The notes: generated by a model from the sequence alone, not told the origin. Positions 7,482 through 14,786 are shown, counted from the stretch's first letter. The stretch is 52,697 nucleotides of DNA from Anaerostipes butyraticus (GCF_016586355.1 NZ_BLYI01000002.1:1-52697), one strand, 5' to 3'. Program-made: numbers and translations.

Positions 7482-7634
7482 ATGAGAGGGATTTAAAAGA
7501 GACCCAATGAAACTATTAACCTAGCAACACACATGCCTACAATCATTACCTAGCCACTCAAATTTTTTACAGATTGGAGGCGAGAACCTAACAATTCTTT
7601 TTCTAAATATCTCTGGGTCTCCAATCCCTCTCAT
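7482..7634. repeat. 153-nt element bounded by a 19-bp imperfect inverted repeat
   Basis: ATGAGAGGGATT (7482-7493) and AGACCCA (7500-7506) pair with TGGGTCT (7614-7620) and AATCCCTCTCAT (7623-7634), leaving a small internal loop (6 by 2). The 107-nt centre contains a twice-repeated CCTAGC motif (7520 and 7549 areas). It lies in the 422-bp non-coding gap between two convergent genes. It could be a structured RNA, a MITE-like insertion or a long-range hairpin; there is no clear target-site duplication and no transposase. No other gene was seen in this gap. Confidence 0.6.
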
Positions 7635-7673
7635 CATTATCATATAAAGAATTGATCCTTTCTTCAACCTGTC

Positions 7674-7708
7674 AAAAAAAGCATCAGCGCTTTTACAACA
7701 GCTGATGC
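7674..7708 (-). terminator. Terminator of the ATPase/nuclease operon
   Basis: GCATCAGC (7681-7688) pairs with GCTGATGC (7701-7708); on the minus strand the stem is followed by seven T. It begins 12 bases after the nuclease stop. Confidence 0.85.
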
Positions 7709-7720
7709 CTTTATTGAGAA

Positions 7721-8446
7721 TTACAAAATTTTAGGCTGATGAATAGTTATATGTATATTCTTTTCTTTTACCATTTTCTCATATGTTTTTTTAAAGATTT
7801 GAGGTTCTTTTATTATCTTTTCTTTATCATATATAAAAAAATATATATTTTTTTCACTATAATGTATCATATCTGCTGCTATCTCTTCTTTCAATTTTCC
7901 TAACTGCATCGAAGGCCTGGTACATTTAACCTCTATCACCGTCTCAGAATCAAGAGAAATATCTGTTCTAACAGTTGCATATCCCATATCCTGATTTACT
8001 TCTGTTCTTGCCATCGGATATAAAGGCTTGAGATACGCAAATAACAAATGCTGTACATCATATTCATTTTCTATCTTTAATGCAGACAATTGTTCTTTTC
8101 TAATTCCGGCCCTTTTATTGGGATCTCTTTCTATTAAATTTTCTAGAAATAAGTCATAATGCTCTAATACTTGAAGCAGAATATTACTTTCTTCGTTATC
8201 AAGAAATTGCTCTATATAAGAAATAACCCTCTCTCTTGCCACCATCATTCTTTCTTGTGTATCTTTTTTGGAATACTCATTTGGAAGATAGTATGCTCTT
8301 CTTTCAAATTCTTTTATGCCTTCCGCACTCATCCCATCTTGTTTCAAATATTGTTTAAACAAAGTTACATTCATTTCAAATGTCTGCTCATTATCAGCTT
8401 TTTTAAAAGATGCCAAAGCTTCCTCTATACTATGAAACTCATTCAC
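7721..8446 (-). CDS. PD-(D/E)XK nuclease, DpnII/MboI-type (candidate defence nuclease)
   Basis: The 241-residue protein has a helical N-terminal part (1-125) and a C-terminal restriction-endonuclease-like core. The core shows ENEYDVQHLL (126-135), the catalytic aspartate in RTDI (Asp162) and the paired E-x-K in VIEVKCT (Glu172, Lys174), then a helix (EEIAADMIHY) and a strand IYFFIYDKEKII. This order is that of the REase_DpnII-MboI branch of the PD-(D/E)XK superfamily, here without any methylase. The start codon overlaps the upstream ATPase gene by 8 bp, so translation is probably coupled. The gene is AT-rich compared with the housekeeping neighbours. The nuclease fold is well supported; an anti-phage role is inference. 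Confidence 0.75.
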   Translation of the reverse strand: MNEFHSIEEALASFKKADNEQTFEMNVTLFKQYLKQDGMSAEGIKEFERRAYYLPNEYSKKDTQERMMVARERVISYIEQFLDNEESNILLQVLEHYDLFLENLIERDPNKRAGIRKEQLSALKIENEYDVQHLLFAYLKPLYPMARTEVNQDMGYATVRTDISLDSETVIEVKCTRPSMQLGKLKEEIAADMIHYSEKNIYFFIYDKEKIIKEPQIFKKTYEKMVKEKNIHITIHQPKIL

Positions 8447-9623
8447 CGTTTCTATTTCCTCCCCAACGCAGATAAAACAAAAATAATGGATCCAAAATAT
8501 ACAAAGTTCCTTCTTTCCAATCTAATACTCTGAATATATCTTCCCGTCCATTTAATAATTCCTGCAGCTTTGACAGACTCGATTTAATCGTCTGAGGAGT
8601 CGGCCCTTTACAGTCCTCTTTTAACAAATGATATATTCTTTCTTTCACATCCTCAAATTTTAATTTCATAATTGGTGGATTTTCCGCAATTGATTTTACA
8701 ATTAATTCGTAAATGTCACAGCTCTCTCCCTTTTTGGTTAGAAAATGATTTCTTCGTTTTCCTCTTGTACTAGGTCCTCTTTGTATTAATGTAATGACAT
8801 CTCCGTACTCAAAATTGGCTGTTGTATAGCGATATGCCTTTTCCAGAATTTCCTCTTTCACTTCTAATGAAGTATCATCAGATATCTCTAAAATAGTACA
8901 GATGTTCAAACATATATATTGCATCAACTGAGGAGAAGACAGACTTTCCACCGCAATTTTTTCAGCTATACTATCTTCAATTTTAATATTCAATATCGCA
9001 AATCCAACTTTCGCAATTTCCTTTAAATCCTGTACTTCCCATACCTCCATATTTATCAGACTAAGCCGGCCAGATAGATCCGCATTCTGACGTATTGCTT
9101 CGTCTGCTCTATGAGGTAAAGAAACGACAATGGCTTTAAATCCCCTCCGGATTGCATCTTTCAATTGTTGTGCAATTTGAAGTCGTTTTTTTACAGGTGC
9201 ATAATGAAAATCATCAATGACCAAAACCAGATTTTCTTTTTTGTAATATTCGATAATCTTATCTTTTGTCAGCGAAAAAGTTTCTTTTTTTGTATCTTTC
9301 GTATCCTCATTTTTTCTTTCCGAAAAAAATTGTCCTTCATAAGATAATCCGGCTTTTGCGGCAACTAATTTCCAAAAATCTGTATCGTCATTGAAATCTG
9401 CACCTGAAATCTCTACAATCTTTTCAAATCCAATTACTTTTTCACACAGGATTGTTTTTCCCATTTTAGATGGTCCCACCAAGGATGTCAAAAACCCGGA
9501 AACTCGTATTGCCTGCTTTAATCGAAACTCATATGATAAATCTGATGTTTTAGATTTTCTTGATATATAAGTATATTCAGGAAACGCTCCCGGCCTAAAT
9601 ACATCTTCTGCACGTAATTCCAT
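8439..9623 (-). CDS. STAND/AAA-type ATPase with C-terminal winged-helix region (candidate defence ATPase)
   Basis: The ATG at 9623 (394 residues) stands 7 bases after AAAAGGAGG; the TTG six bases upstream would be too close to it. Walker A is GPSKMGKT (50-57) and Walker B is LVLVIDD (132-138). A sensor-like strand VVSLPHRADEA (167-177) and an LSGR arginine follow, then a helical lid with SPQLMQYICLNIC, as in ORC/STAND-type P-loop ATPases. The last 130 residues look like one or more winged helices (LKFEDVKERIYHLL, PQTIKSSLSKLQELL, LYILDPLFLFYLRWG). It overlaps the nuclease gene and shares one promoter and one terminator with it. It is probably the sensor or regulator of that nuclease. No exact family name is claimed. 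Confidence 0.75.
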   Translation of the reverse strand: MELRAEDVFRPGAFPEYTYISRKSKTSDLSYEFRLKQAIRVSGFLTSLVGPSKMGKTILCEKVIGFEKIVEISGADFNDDTDFWKLVAAKAGLSYEGQFFSERKNEDTKDTKKETFSLTKDKIIEYYKKENLVLVIDDFHYAPVKKRLQIAQQLKDAIRRGFKAIVVSLPHRADEAIRQNADLSGRLSLINMEVWEVQDLKEIAKVGFAILNIKIEDSIAEKIAVESLSSPQLMQYICLNICTILEISDDTSLEVKEEILEKAYRYTTANFEYGDVITLIQRGPSTRGKRRNHFLTKKGESCDIYELIVKSIAENPPIMKLKFEDVKERIYHLLKEDCKGPTPQTIKSSLSKLQELLNGREDIFRVLDWKEGTLYILDPLFLFYLRWGGNRNGE

Positions 9624-9644
9624 ACTCAAACCTCCTTTTCTAAA

Positions 9645-9653
9645 ATTATATCA
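9645..9653 (-). promoter_or_regulatory. Extended -10 promoter of the ATPase/nuclease operon
   Basis: On the minus strand TGATATAAT provides an extended -10 (TATAAT 9645-9650). No good -35 is present. The leader would be only about 15 bases with an AAAGGAGG site. Confidence 0.6.
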
Positions 9654-9663
9654 CATTCTAACG

Positions 9664-9741
9664 CATTTTTATTGGTTTTTAATGATTTTTAAAGTATTTT
9701 AACCATTTTTACATAATTTAATCATTTTTAATTGGTTTTAT
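9664..9741. repeat. AT-rich direct repeats upstream of the ATPase promoter
   Basis: CATTTTTA-TTGGTTTT occurs at 9664-9679 and again as CATTTTTAATTGGTTTT at 9723-9739, with further CATTTTTA-like copies at 9704-9711 and GATTTTTAA at about 9684. They occupy the place of the missing -35 box, as expected for operator iterons. Their low complexity means chance similarity is possible. Confidence 0.45.
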
Positions 9742-9777
9742 CTTTTTTATAATATTTTTAATTCTTCTAATAAACAG

Positions 9778-9813
9778 TGAAAGGCCAGGGCTTCCAACTG
9801 CCCTGGCCTTTCA
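9778..9813 (-). terminator. Terminator-like hairpin after dut
   Basis: A perfect 14-bp stem (9778-9791 with 9800-9813), GC-rich with an 8-nt loop, begins 11 bases after the dut stop. The following T-run is weak. It separates dut from the ATPase operon promoter. Confidence 0.7.
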
Positions 9814-9823
9814 TCATCTGACA

Positions 9824-10342
9824 CTATTGATTCTTTGTTGTACTACCAAATCCACCATTGCGCACCTCATTTGCGTGATCGTCTTCCGTAATCCCATACT
9901 GGAAGAAAATCCCCTGAACCATACCGCTTCCCTGTACTATCGATATGGTTCTTTCTTCGTTGGTGTCATTGGTTAATTTCACAAAAATATGTCCTTCATT
10001 ATCTGAGAAATAATAATCACTGTCAATGATTCCCACTGTATTGTTCATCTGAAGGCGGTACTTAAACCCCAGTCCGCTTCTTGGAAAAATGCACAATACC
10101 CAGTCTTCTCTCATAGAAACCCTGATTCCTGTCGGAATCTTAACAGTCTCTCCCGGCTTCAGTTCAAAATCCACCGGGCTGAAGAAATCATATCCCGCTG
10201 ATCCCTTCGTTGCTCTGCGCGGCAGTTCAATTCCGTCATAAATCTCCTGAATCTCTTCCGGCAGAGTATCTGGAAATTCTTCTTTCCAGCTTTCCTCAAA
10301 CTGATGAAAACTTACTTTGTGAAACTTAGCAATTCTGTTCAT
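9824..10342 (-). CDS. dut: dUTP diphosphatase
   Basis: The enzyme hydrolyses dUTP to dUMP and pyrophosphate, keeping uracil out of DNA and feeding thymidylate synthesis. The 172-residue protein shows the trimeric dUTPase motifs in order: motif 1 KGSAGYDFF (about 46-54), motif 2 PRSGLG (87-92), motif 3 NNTVGIIDSDYY (about 99-110) and the glycine-rich C-terminal arm GGFGSTTK (163-170). It has a longer N-terminus (about 40 residues) than the compact E. coli enzyme, as in several clostridial forms. The gene stands alone between hairpins, with a structured leader upstream. Confidence 0.92.
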   Translation of the reverse strand: MNRIAKFHKVSFHQFEESWKEEFPDTLPEEIQEIYDGIELPRRATKGSAGYDFFSPVDFELKPGETVKIPTGIRVSMREDWVLCIFPRSGLGFKYRLQMNNTVGIIDSDYYFSDNEGHIFVKLTNDTNEERTISIVQGSGMVQGIFFQYGITEDDHANEVRNGGFGSTTKNQ

Positions 10343-10374
10343 GTCTTCTCCTAAAGTCTCTTTGAAAGTCTTTC

Positions 10375-10417
10375 ATTCTCAAACTCTGATTTATCCTGAT
10401 CCTCAGAGAATGAGAAT
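10375..10417 (-). promoter_or_regulatory. Hairpin in the dut leader
   Basis: ATTCTCA and CTCTGA (10375-10389) pair with TCAGAG and TGAGAAT (10403-10417) around a symmetrical AA/AA internal loop. A second 7-bp hairpin (TATCCGT/ACGGATA) lies at 10432-10455. They fill the 143-bp gap before dut. The first could be a leader structure of dut or the second the end of the pdaA transcript. Confidence 0.4.
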
Positions 10418-10485
10418 CCCCATTTCTTTGATATCCGTATCATAGATAACGGATACATATATTTTATCAAACAAACTTTCCTCTT

Positions 10486-11313
10486 TCAATAGTCTGGCAG
10501 TTTTTTCAGGGAAAGAAATTCAAATCCCTTTTTCTTCAAATGCTCTATAACGGTCTCCAGAGCCTCTGCATTGGACTGGGAGACATTATGGATCAGCGGA
10601 ATTGCCCCATTATGAGCATATCGATCAAAATGCTCAATGACATATTCTTTTCCTGGCTGATTGTTCACATCAAAATCTACATAGGCCATACTCCAGAATA
10701 TCGTTTTATACCCCAGTTTTTTTGTAAGCTTCAGACTCTGCTCGCTGTATTCTCCCATTGGCGGCCGGATAAACGGATCCATCTCATATCCTGTCGCCTC
10801 TTTACAATATTCTGCACAGTCATAAATTTCCTGTTTGTTATCCCGGTCGGAAAGACTTGGCATACTCTTATGATGCACCGTGTGATTTCCTACCACATGT
10901 CCTTCTTTCTTCATACGCTTCACAAGATCTGGATTTTCCCGGATAAAAGGTTTGGTTACAAAAAAAGCTGCAGGCACCTTTTTTTTCTTCAATACATCCA
11001 GAATTTTAGGTGTAAAACCGTTTTCATATCCGCAGTCAAAGGTCAGATAAATCCGCTTTTTTTTCGAATCGGAAGCTTTCGGATCCATATAATACGCATC
11101 ATACTTTGACAGATCAATTTTATCCGATACCTCTGGAGGCTGATTTCCTTCTCTCCGCTTCAGCCACCAGCCTTCTTTCTCCTGAGATAATGTCATCAGC
11201 GCCTCTTCCGTCGTTTTCACTTCTTCCTTTTTGCGGTCCGAAGTTTTGTCTCCGCATCCACACAAACACAGGAAAATGCCTGCAGCCGCAGCAATTCGAA
11301 TCCAATGCTTCAT
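10486..11313 (-). CDS. pdaA: PdaA-type polysaccharide deacetylase (lipoprotein)
   Basis: This peptidoglycan N-acetylmuramic acid deacetylase acts in making muramic-delta-lactam, the modification of spore cortex. The 275-residue protein starts with a lipoprotein signal (hydrophobic run to LCGC, Cys about residue 19-21). Its NodB domain shows YLTFDCGYENG (motif 1), GNHTVHH (motif 2, H-x3-H), RPPMGEYS (motif 3) and, near the end, IPLIHNVSQSNAEAL. These match PdaA closely; the metal-site position after TFD is Cys here, where most NodB enzymes have Asp and B. subtilis PdaA has Asn. Its ribosome site is weak. It fits the sporulating host indicated by yyaC. Confidence 0.85.
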   Translation of the reverse strand: MKHWIRIAAAAGIFLCLCGCGDKTSDRKKEEVKTTEEALMTLSQEKEGWWLKRREGNQPPEVSDKIDLSKYDAYYMDPKASDSKKKRIYLTFDCGYENGFTPKILDVLKKKKVPAAFFVTKPFIRENPDLVKRMKKEGHVVGNHTVHHKSMPSLSDRDNKQEIYDCAEYCKEATGYEMDPFIRPPMGEYSEQSLKLTKKLGYKTIFWSMAYVDFDVNNQPGKEYVIEHFDRYAHNGAIPLIHNVSQSNAEALETVIEHLKKKGFEFLSLKKLPDY

Positions 11314-11359
11314 TTTCTTGTTCCATTCTTTTTTACTATTCTATGAAGCATTTTCCTTT

Positions 11360-12049
11360 TTATAATTCATTGATAAAATCTTTCAGTGTCTGAATATCTT
11401 CCGGAGTCAGCTCCAGTTCCCTGGCGCTTGCAATCTGCTCCCAATGTCCTGCAATTTTCCCAGCTTCCTCTTCTTCTTTTTCCAGATTCTCCTGATTCTT
11501 CTTTTGTCTCCGGACATCTTTTTCTTTTTTCTTCATGGATTTATTCACACGATTCGGCAGTACATTTTCCAGATAATTGATCAGATTCGTCCGAATCATC
11601 CGTTTCATGTGTTCCATCTGAAACAGAGAATCTATCATAAAAATAAGAAAGCCCGCGACAGCACTGAGCATAAGACTCCTCAGCCAGAGGAAAATATCCG
11701 TCCCCTGGGCAATTCCTCTCGCGGCGCCGGCACATCCCAGCATCATACACAAAATCGCACAAAGGCCGGGGATTTGTTCCCAGACTGTGATCGATATCCC
11801 CAGAAGTCTGTGATTTTCAAAATATTGATCCACAATACAGCCTGTGTTATGCACATCCGCGTCCAGCTGATAATAATTTTCAAATTTTTTCTTCAACACC
11901 CCGATCCATCGTCTCTGAGGCCTGTCCATCTCCTCCGATGCAATCAACAGGTTATGGTAGCTTTTCCAGACCATAATTTTGGATACAATCCCTATGATCA
12001 GTGCAGCTGCCAGTCCTTGTACAAAAAAAGTTTCTCTTAAGATCTCCAT
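11360..12049 (-). CDS. Conserved hypothetical membrane protein
   Basis: No family is recognised. The second ATG (12049, 229 residues) is preferred, since the first directly abuts GGAGAG. The protein has an N-terminal membrane helix (about 8-28), a soluble stretch with Trp and His (WKSYHNLLIASEEMDRPQRRW), two further helices (about 90-110 and 122-142), and then a strongly basic/acidic helical tail (MKKKEKDVRRQKKNQENLEKEEEE) that looks like a coiled coil. It lies 46 bp upstream of pdaA on the same strand and may be cotranscribed with it, suggesting an envelope or sporulation role, but that is only context. Confidence 0.6.
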   Translation of the reverse strand: MEILRETFFVQGLAAALIIGIVSKIMVWKSYHNLLIASEEMDRPQRRWIGVLKKKFENYYQLDADVHNTGCIVDQYFENHRLLGISITVWEQIPGLCAILCMMLGCAGAARGIAQGTDIFLWLRSLMLSAVAGFLIFMIDSLFQMEHMKRMIRTNLINYLENVLPNRVNKSMKKKEKDVRRQKKNQENLEKEEEEAGKIAGHWEQIASARELELTPEDIQTLKDFINEL

Positions 12050-12134
12050 ACTCATCTCTCCTTTTATTTTCTTTATCTATCATTATAAAAGGAGAGGAAC
12101 GGAAACTTAAGAGAAACCATCCTACAAAGTTAGA

Positions 12135-12830
12135 CTATTCCTTGTCTAATATTCCAAGAACAAGCCGAACAATATGCAAAATTGCCATCTTTTCAAATTC
12201 TTCATAACTTCCTGCTGCTTCCTGATCTGCTTTGTCAGAAATTGCCCGCAGAATCAAAAATGGAACATGATTCAGATACGCAGCCTGTGCCATGGCTGCT
12301 CCTTCCATTTCCGCACAGTAGCCTTTAAAATTTTCGATCAGCTGATGTTTTTTCTCATTATCAGAAATAAACTGATCTCCACTTACAACTCTGCCTACAA
12401 AACACTGGATGTCCGGATTGACTTCATGACATACTTCTTTTGCAGTCTCCACCATCTCCTGATCTGCCTGAAAAACTGAAGTTTCCATCCGCGGAATCAC
12501 GCCTGGTTCATAACCGAATCCAGTGGCATCCATGTCATGCTGCAGGGCGTCGCTGGAAATCACAATATCTCCTACTTCGATATCTTTGTACAGGCCTCCG
12601 GCAACACCGGTATTGATCAAATGGGTTACATGGAACCGGTCAATCAGTATCTGCGTGCACACTGCCATATTTACTTTTCCAATTCCACTCTGTACGACTA
12701 CAACATCTTTTTTTCTCAGCTTTCCTTCATAAAAAGTCATGCCTGCCAGAGTATCTTCTCTTTTTTCTTCCATCTGTTCGATCAGCTGGCTGACTTCTTC
12801 TTCCATTGCTCCTATAATTCCAATTTTCAT
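12135..12830 (-). CDS. mtnN: 5'-methylthioadenosine/S-adenosylhomocysteine nucleosidase
   Basis: The enzyme cleaves adenine from MTA and SAH, recycling by-products of methylation, polyamine synthesis and quorum-signal pathways. The 231-residue protein has the family length and motifs: MKIGIIGAMEEEV at the start, SGIGKVNMA (about 48-56), the nucleoside-binding NTGVAGG (about 73-79), AEMEGAA (170-176, with the substrate-binding Glu) and SDKAD (194-198, with the catalytic Asp). GGGAGG precedes the ATG. The gene is monocistronic. Confidence 0.95.
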   Translation of the reverse strand: MKIGIIGAMEEEVSQLIEQMEEKREDTLAGMTFYEGKLRKKDVVVVQSGIGKVNMAVCTQILIDRFHVTHLINTGVAGGLYKDIEVGDIVISSDALQHDMDATGFGYEPGVIPRMETSVFQADQEMVETAKEVCHEVNPDIQCFVGRVVSGDQFISDNEKKHQLIENFKGYCAEMEGAAMAQAAYLNHVPFLILRAISDKADQEAAGSYEEFEKMAILHIVRLVLGILDKE

Positions 12831-12926
12831 AAATTTTCCTCCCGATATGTCTTCTTATCTGTCAGCATATCATAATTCTGCTGTTTTCGTCCATTTTTTC
12901 TAAAGATTTGCACTGGAAGAATTTTC

Positions 12927-12954
12927 TTGACATAGAAAATTTGTGTAGTATAAT
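12927..12954 (+). promoter_or_regulatory. Promoter of the surface protein gene, with nearby palindrome
   Basis: TTGACA (12927-12932), 16 bp, TATAAT (12949-12954). A small inverted repeat, GTTAG...CTAAC (12970-12985), lies just after the expected start point and could be an operator or a leader hairpin. Confidence 0.7.
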
Positions 12955-13026
12955 GTAATTGAAATTTTAGTTAGTTGCAGCTAACCTCTATATTTCATTA
13001 TCTAAGGAGGAAAGAAAAAGTAAGAA

Positions 13027-14052
13027 ATGAAAGTTCAAAATTTAAAATTTACAAAATTAGCTGTTTCCATTATGGCTTTGTTTCTGATGCTCTCATTTGC
13101 TGCATCTACCTGTTTTGCACAAGATTCTGATGGAGGGAAAACACCCCCTTCTGTTACAATACAGCGCAATGATCCGACTGGTGATTTTGCCGTAATCCCG
13201 TCTTCCAATGCAGAAGAATGGGTAAAAAGTGTGTCCGGTGTCACAGTAAACGGCATTTCCTATTCAAAAGGATACGTAACCTGGAATCAGAGATGGAATG
13301 AATATGGCATTTACGGAGCTTATGGATGGGAATTAAAAGGCATCACGATTGGAGAAGGATGGGGAAATGATGATACCGGCGTATGCATCATCCATGCTTC
13401 CGGCTATGAAGATCTGATCTTAATTCTCAATAAGGATTCTTATACCGGTTTTGTTCACACAACACATACTGGCGGAACTGCCACCTGTCAGGAACAGGCA
13501 GTGTGCGAAATCTGCGGTCAGTCATATGGCAGTCTGGCGGCTCACACCTTTACTAAATATGTCTCTGACAACAATGCCGCATGCACAGAAGACGGAACTA
13601 AGACTGCCGTGTGCGATGTATGCCATACAGCGAAAGATACGATCACAGACGAAGGATCTGCCAAAGGTCATACGTATGATGAAGGCAAGGTGACAAAGGA
13701 GCCGACAACAGCCCAGGCCGGAGAAAAAACTTACACCTGCACCGTATGCGGAGCAGTCAAAACAGAGGAAATCCCGGTGATCGAAACACAGGATCCTGAA
13801 GATCCTTCCAGCCCGGATGACACAAAAAATCCATCTGTTCCTGAGCCTCCTAAGACGGAGACTTCCGATGATCAATTAAAACCAGTCCAGGGATCTGATC
13901 ACAGTAAAAATCCTGCTGCCACTCAGGAAGAAACCAGCAAAACATCCCCAAAAACCGGCGACGAGGCTCCATATGATGTATGGCTTATGCTATTTATCGT
14001 ATCTGCTGCCGGAATTGCAGGTACTCTGATCTATAAAAAGAAATTAAGATAA
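13027..14052 (+). CDS. Sortase-type cell-surface protein with CxxC repeats
   Basis: The 341-residue protein has a Sec signal peptide (cleavage near residue 31, CFA/QD). Residues about 60-140 form a beta-rich domain ending in HASGYEDLILILNKDSYTGF, like small adhesion/heme-type modules of gut Firmicutes. Residues about 150-245 hold three related repeats with paired cysteines (CEICG, CDVCH, CTVCG) separated by HTF/HTY blocks. A Pro/Glu/Asp/Thr-rich spacer follows, then the sorting signal SPKTG (307-311), a membrane helix and KKKLR. GGAGG precedes the start by a long 12-base gap. No sortase gene is in the window. The ligand is unknown. Confidence 0.8.
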   Translation: MKVQNLKFTKLAVSIMALFLMLSFAASTCFAQDSDGGKTPPSVTIQRNDPTGDFAVIPSSNAEEWVKSVSGVTVNGISYSKGYVTWNQRWNEYGIYGAYGWELKGITIGEGWGNDDTGVCIIHASGYEDLILILNKDSYTGFVHTTHTGGTATCQEQAVCEICGQSYGSLAAHTFTKYVSDNNAACTEDGTKTAVCDVCHTAKDTITDEGSAKGHTYDEGKVTKEPTTAQAGEKTYTCTVCGAVKTEEIPVIETQDPEDPSSPDDTKNPSVPEPPKTETSDDQLKPVQGSDHSKNPAATQEETSKTSPKTGDEAPYDVWLMLFIVSAAGIAGTLIYKKKLR

Positions 14053-14083
14053 CAAAATCATCAAAGTTCCCTGTAAATATGGA

Positions 14084-14126
14084 AAAATCCGTTTCAGATT
14101 TTCTCGAAAAAACTGAAACGGATTTT
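14084..14126. terminator. Bidirectional terminator between surface protein and PTS IIA genes
   Basis: A perfect 14-bp stem (14084-14097 with 14113-14126) has A-runs on one side and T-runs on the other, serving both convergent genes. Confidence 0.85.
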
Positions 14127-14146
14127 GCTGTTTTCAATTCTTTTCT

Positions 14147-14578
14147 TTATACATCCGACAATATACTGATAACCTCTTGCTTGCTTCTGGCTGTTCTAAG
14201 CTTTTCCACATTTTCCATATCCGAACATGTAACTGCCAGTTTGGCAAGAATATCCAGATGTTCATCATTGACGCCGGCAATTCCAATGATAATGTAAGCT
14301 TTCCTGTCTTCTCCAAAGTCAACGCCATCCGGCACCTGGATCAATGACACTCCGGAAGCCTTGATATATTGTTCTGAACCGGCAACCCCATGAGGAATCG
14401 CTACTCCATTTCCGATATATACTGATACTTTTTCATCTCTCTCAATCATTGCGTCAATATATTCCGTTTCTACACATCCTCTGTCATACAGCATCTTTCC
14501 GGCCTTCCGAATTGCCGCAGTCTTATCGTTAAAGGATTCATTTAATAAAATACTGTCTTCATCAAACACTTTACTCAT
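14147..14578 (-). CDS. PTS fructose/mannitol-type EIIA protein (orphan)
   Basis: The ATG at 14578 (143 residues) sits 8 bases after GAGG; a TTG six bases earlier is less well placed. It is a single EIIA_2 (Man/Fru/Mtl) domain. The phosphoacceptor histidine is in GVAIPHG (about residues 62-68), and the helix-strand order DKTAAIRKAG... YIDAMIERDE is typical. EIIA passes phosphate from HPr to a IIB domain. No IIB or IIC for this family is adjacent, so it either serves a transporter elsewhere or has a regulatory role. Length fits stand-alone MtlF-like proteins. The domain is certain; the sugar is not. Confidence 0.85.
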   Translation of the reverse strand: MSKVFDEDSILLNESFNDKTAAIRKAGKMLYDRGCVETEYIDAMIERDEKVSVYIGNGVAIPHGVAGSEQYIKASGVSLIQVPDGVDFGEDRKAYIIIGIAGVNDEHLDILAKLAVTCSDMENVEKLRTARSKQEVISILSDV

Positions 14579-14648
14579 AGGCAATACCTCATTTCTGTTC
14601 TATTCATTTCTTTTTCTGTTTTCATTTTATCATGGTGCTTTCATGCAA

Positions 14649-14677
14649 ACTATCAAAAGCAATGCTAGATTTGTCAA
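14649..14677 (-). promoter_or_regulatory. Promoter for the PTS IIA gene; inverted repeat at its -35
   Basis: On the minus strand TTGACA (14672-14677), 17 bp, GATAGT (14649-14654). An inverted repeat TTGTCA-N10-TGACAA (14671-14692) covers the -35 and may be a regulator site shared with the divergent gene. Confidence 0.45.
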
Positions 14678-14720
14678 ATTTCCTGATGACAATTCTTTCT
14701 TTATGGAGTATGCTCATTTG

Positions 14721-14729
14721 TGCTATAAT
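14721..14729 (+). promoter_or_regulatory. Extended -10 promoter for the TSCPD gene
   Basis: TGCTATAAT forms an extended -10 with a perfect TATAAT (14724-14729). No clear -35 is visible. Confidence 0.5.
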
Positions 14730-14786
14730 AGTGTGATGATTGAACTTTTATCATTCATCTATGATTACGATTAGGAGGAGAAACTT

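Noticed and set aside
7482-7634. Retron-type msr/msd RNA
   Set aside because: The terminal inverted repeat resembles a1/a2, but no reverse transcriptase gene lies next to it, so the label is not supported.
11444-12040. 198-codon frame opposite the hypothetical membrane protein
   Set aside because: Complementary shadow of a gene with GGAGAG start and coherent helices; composition is implausible for a protein.
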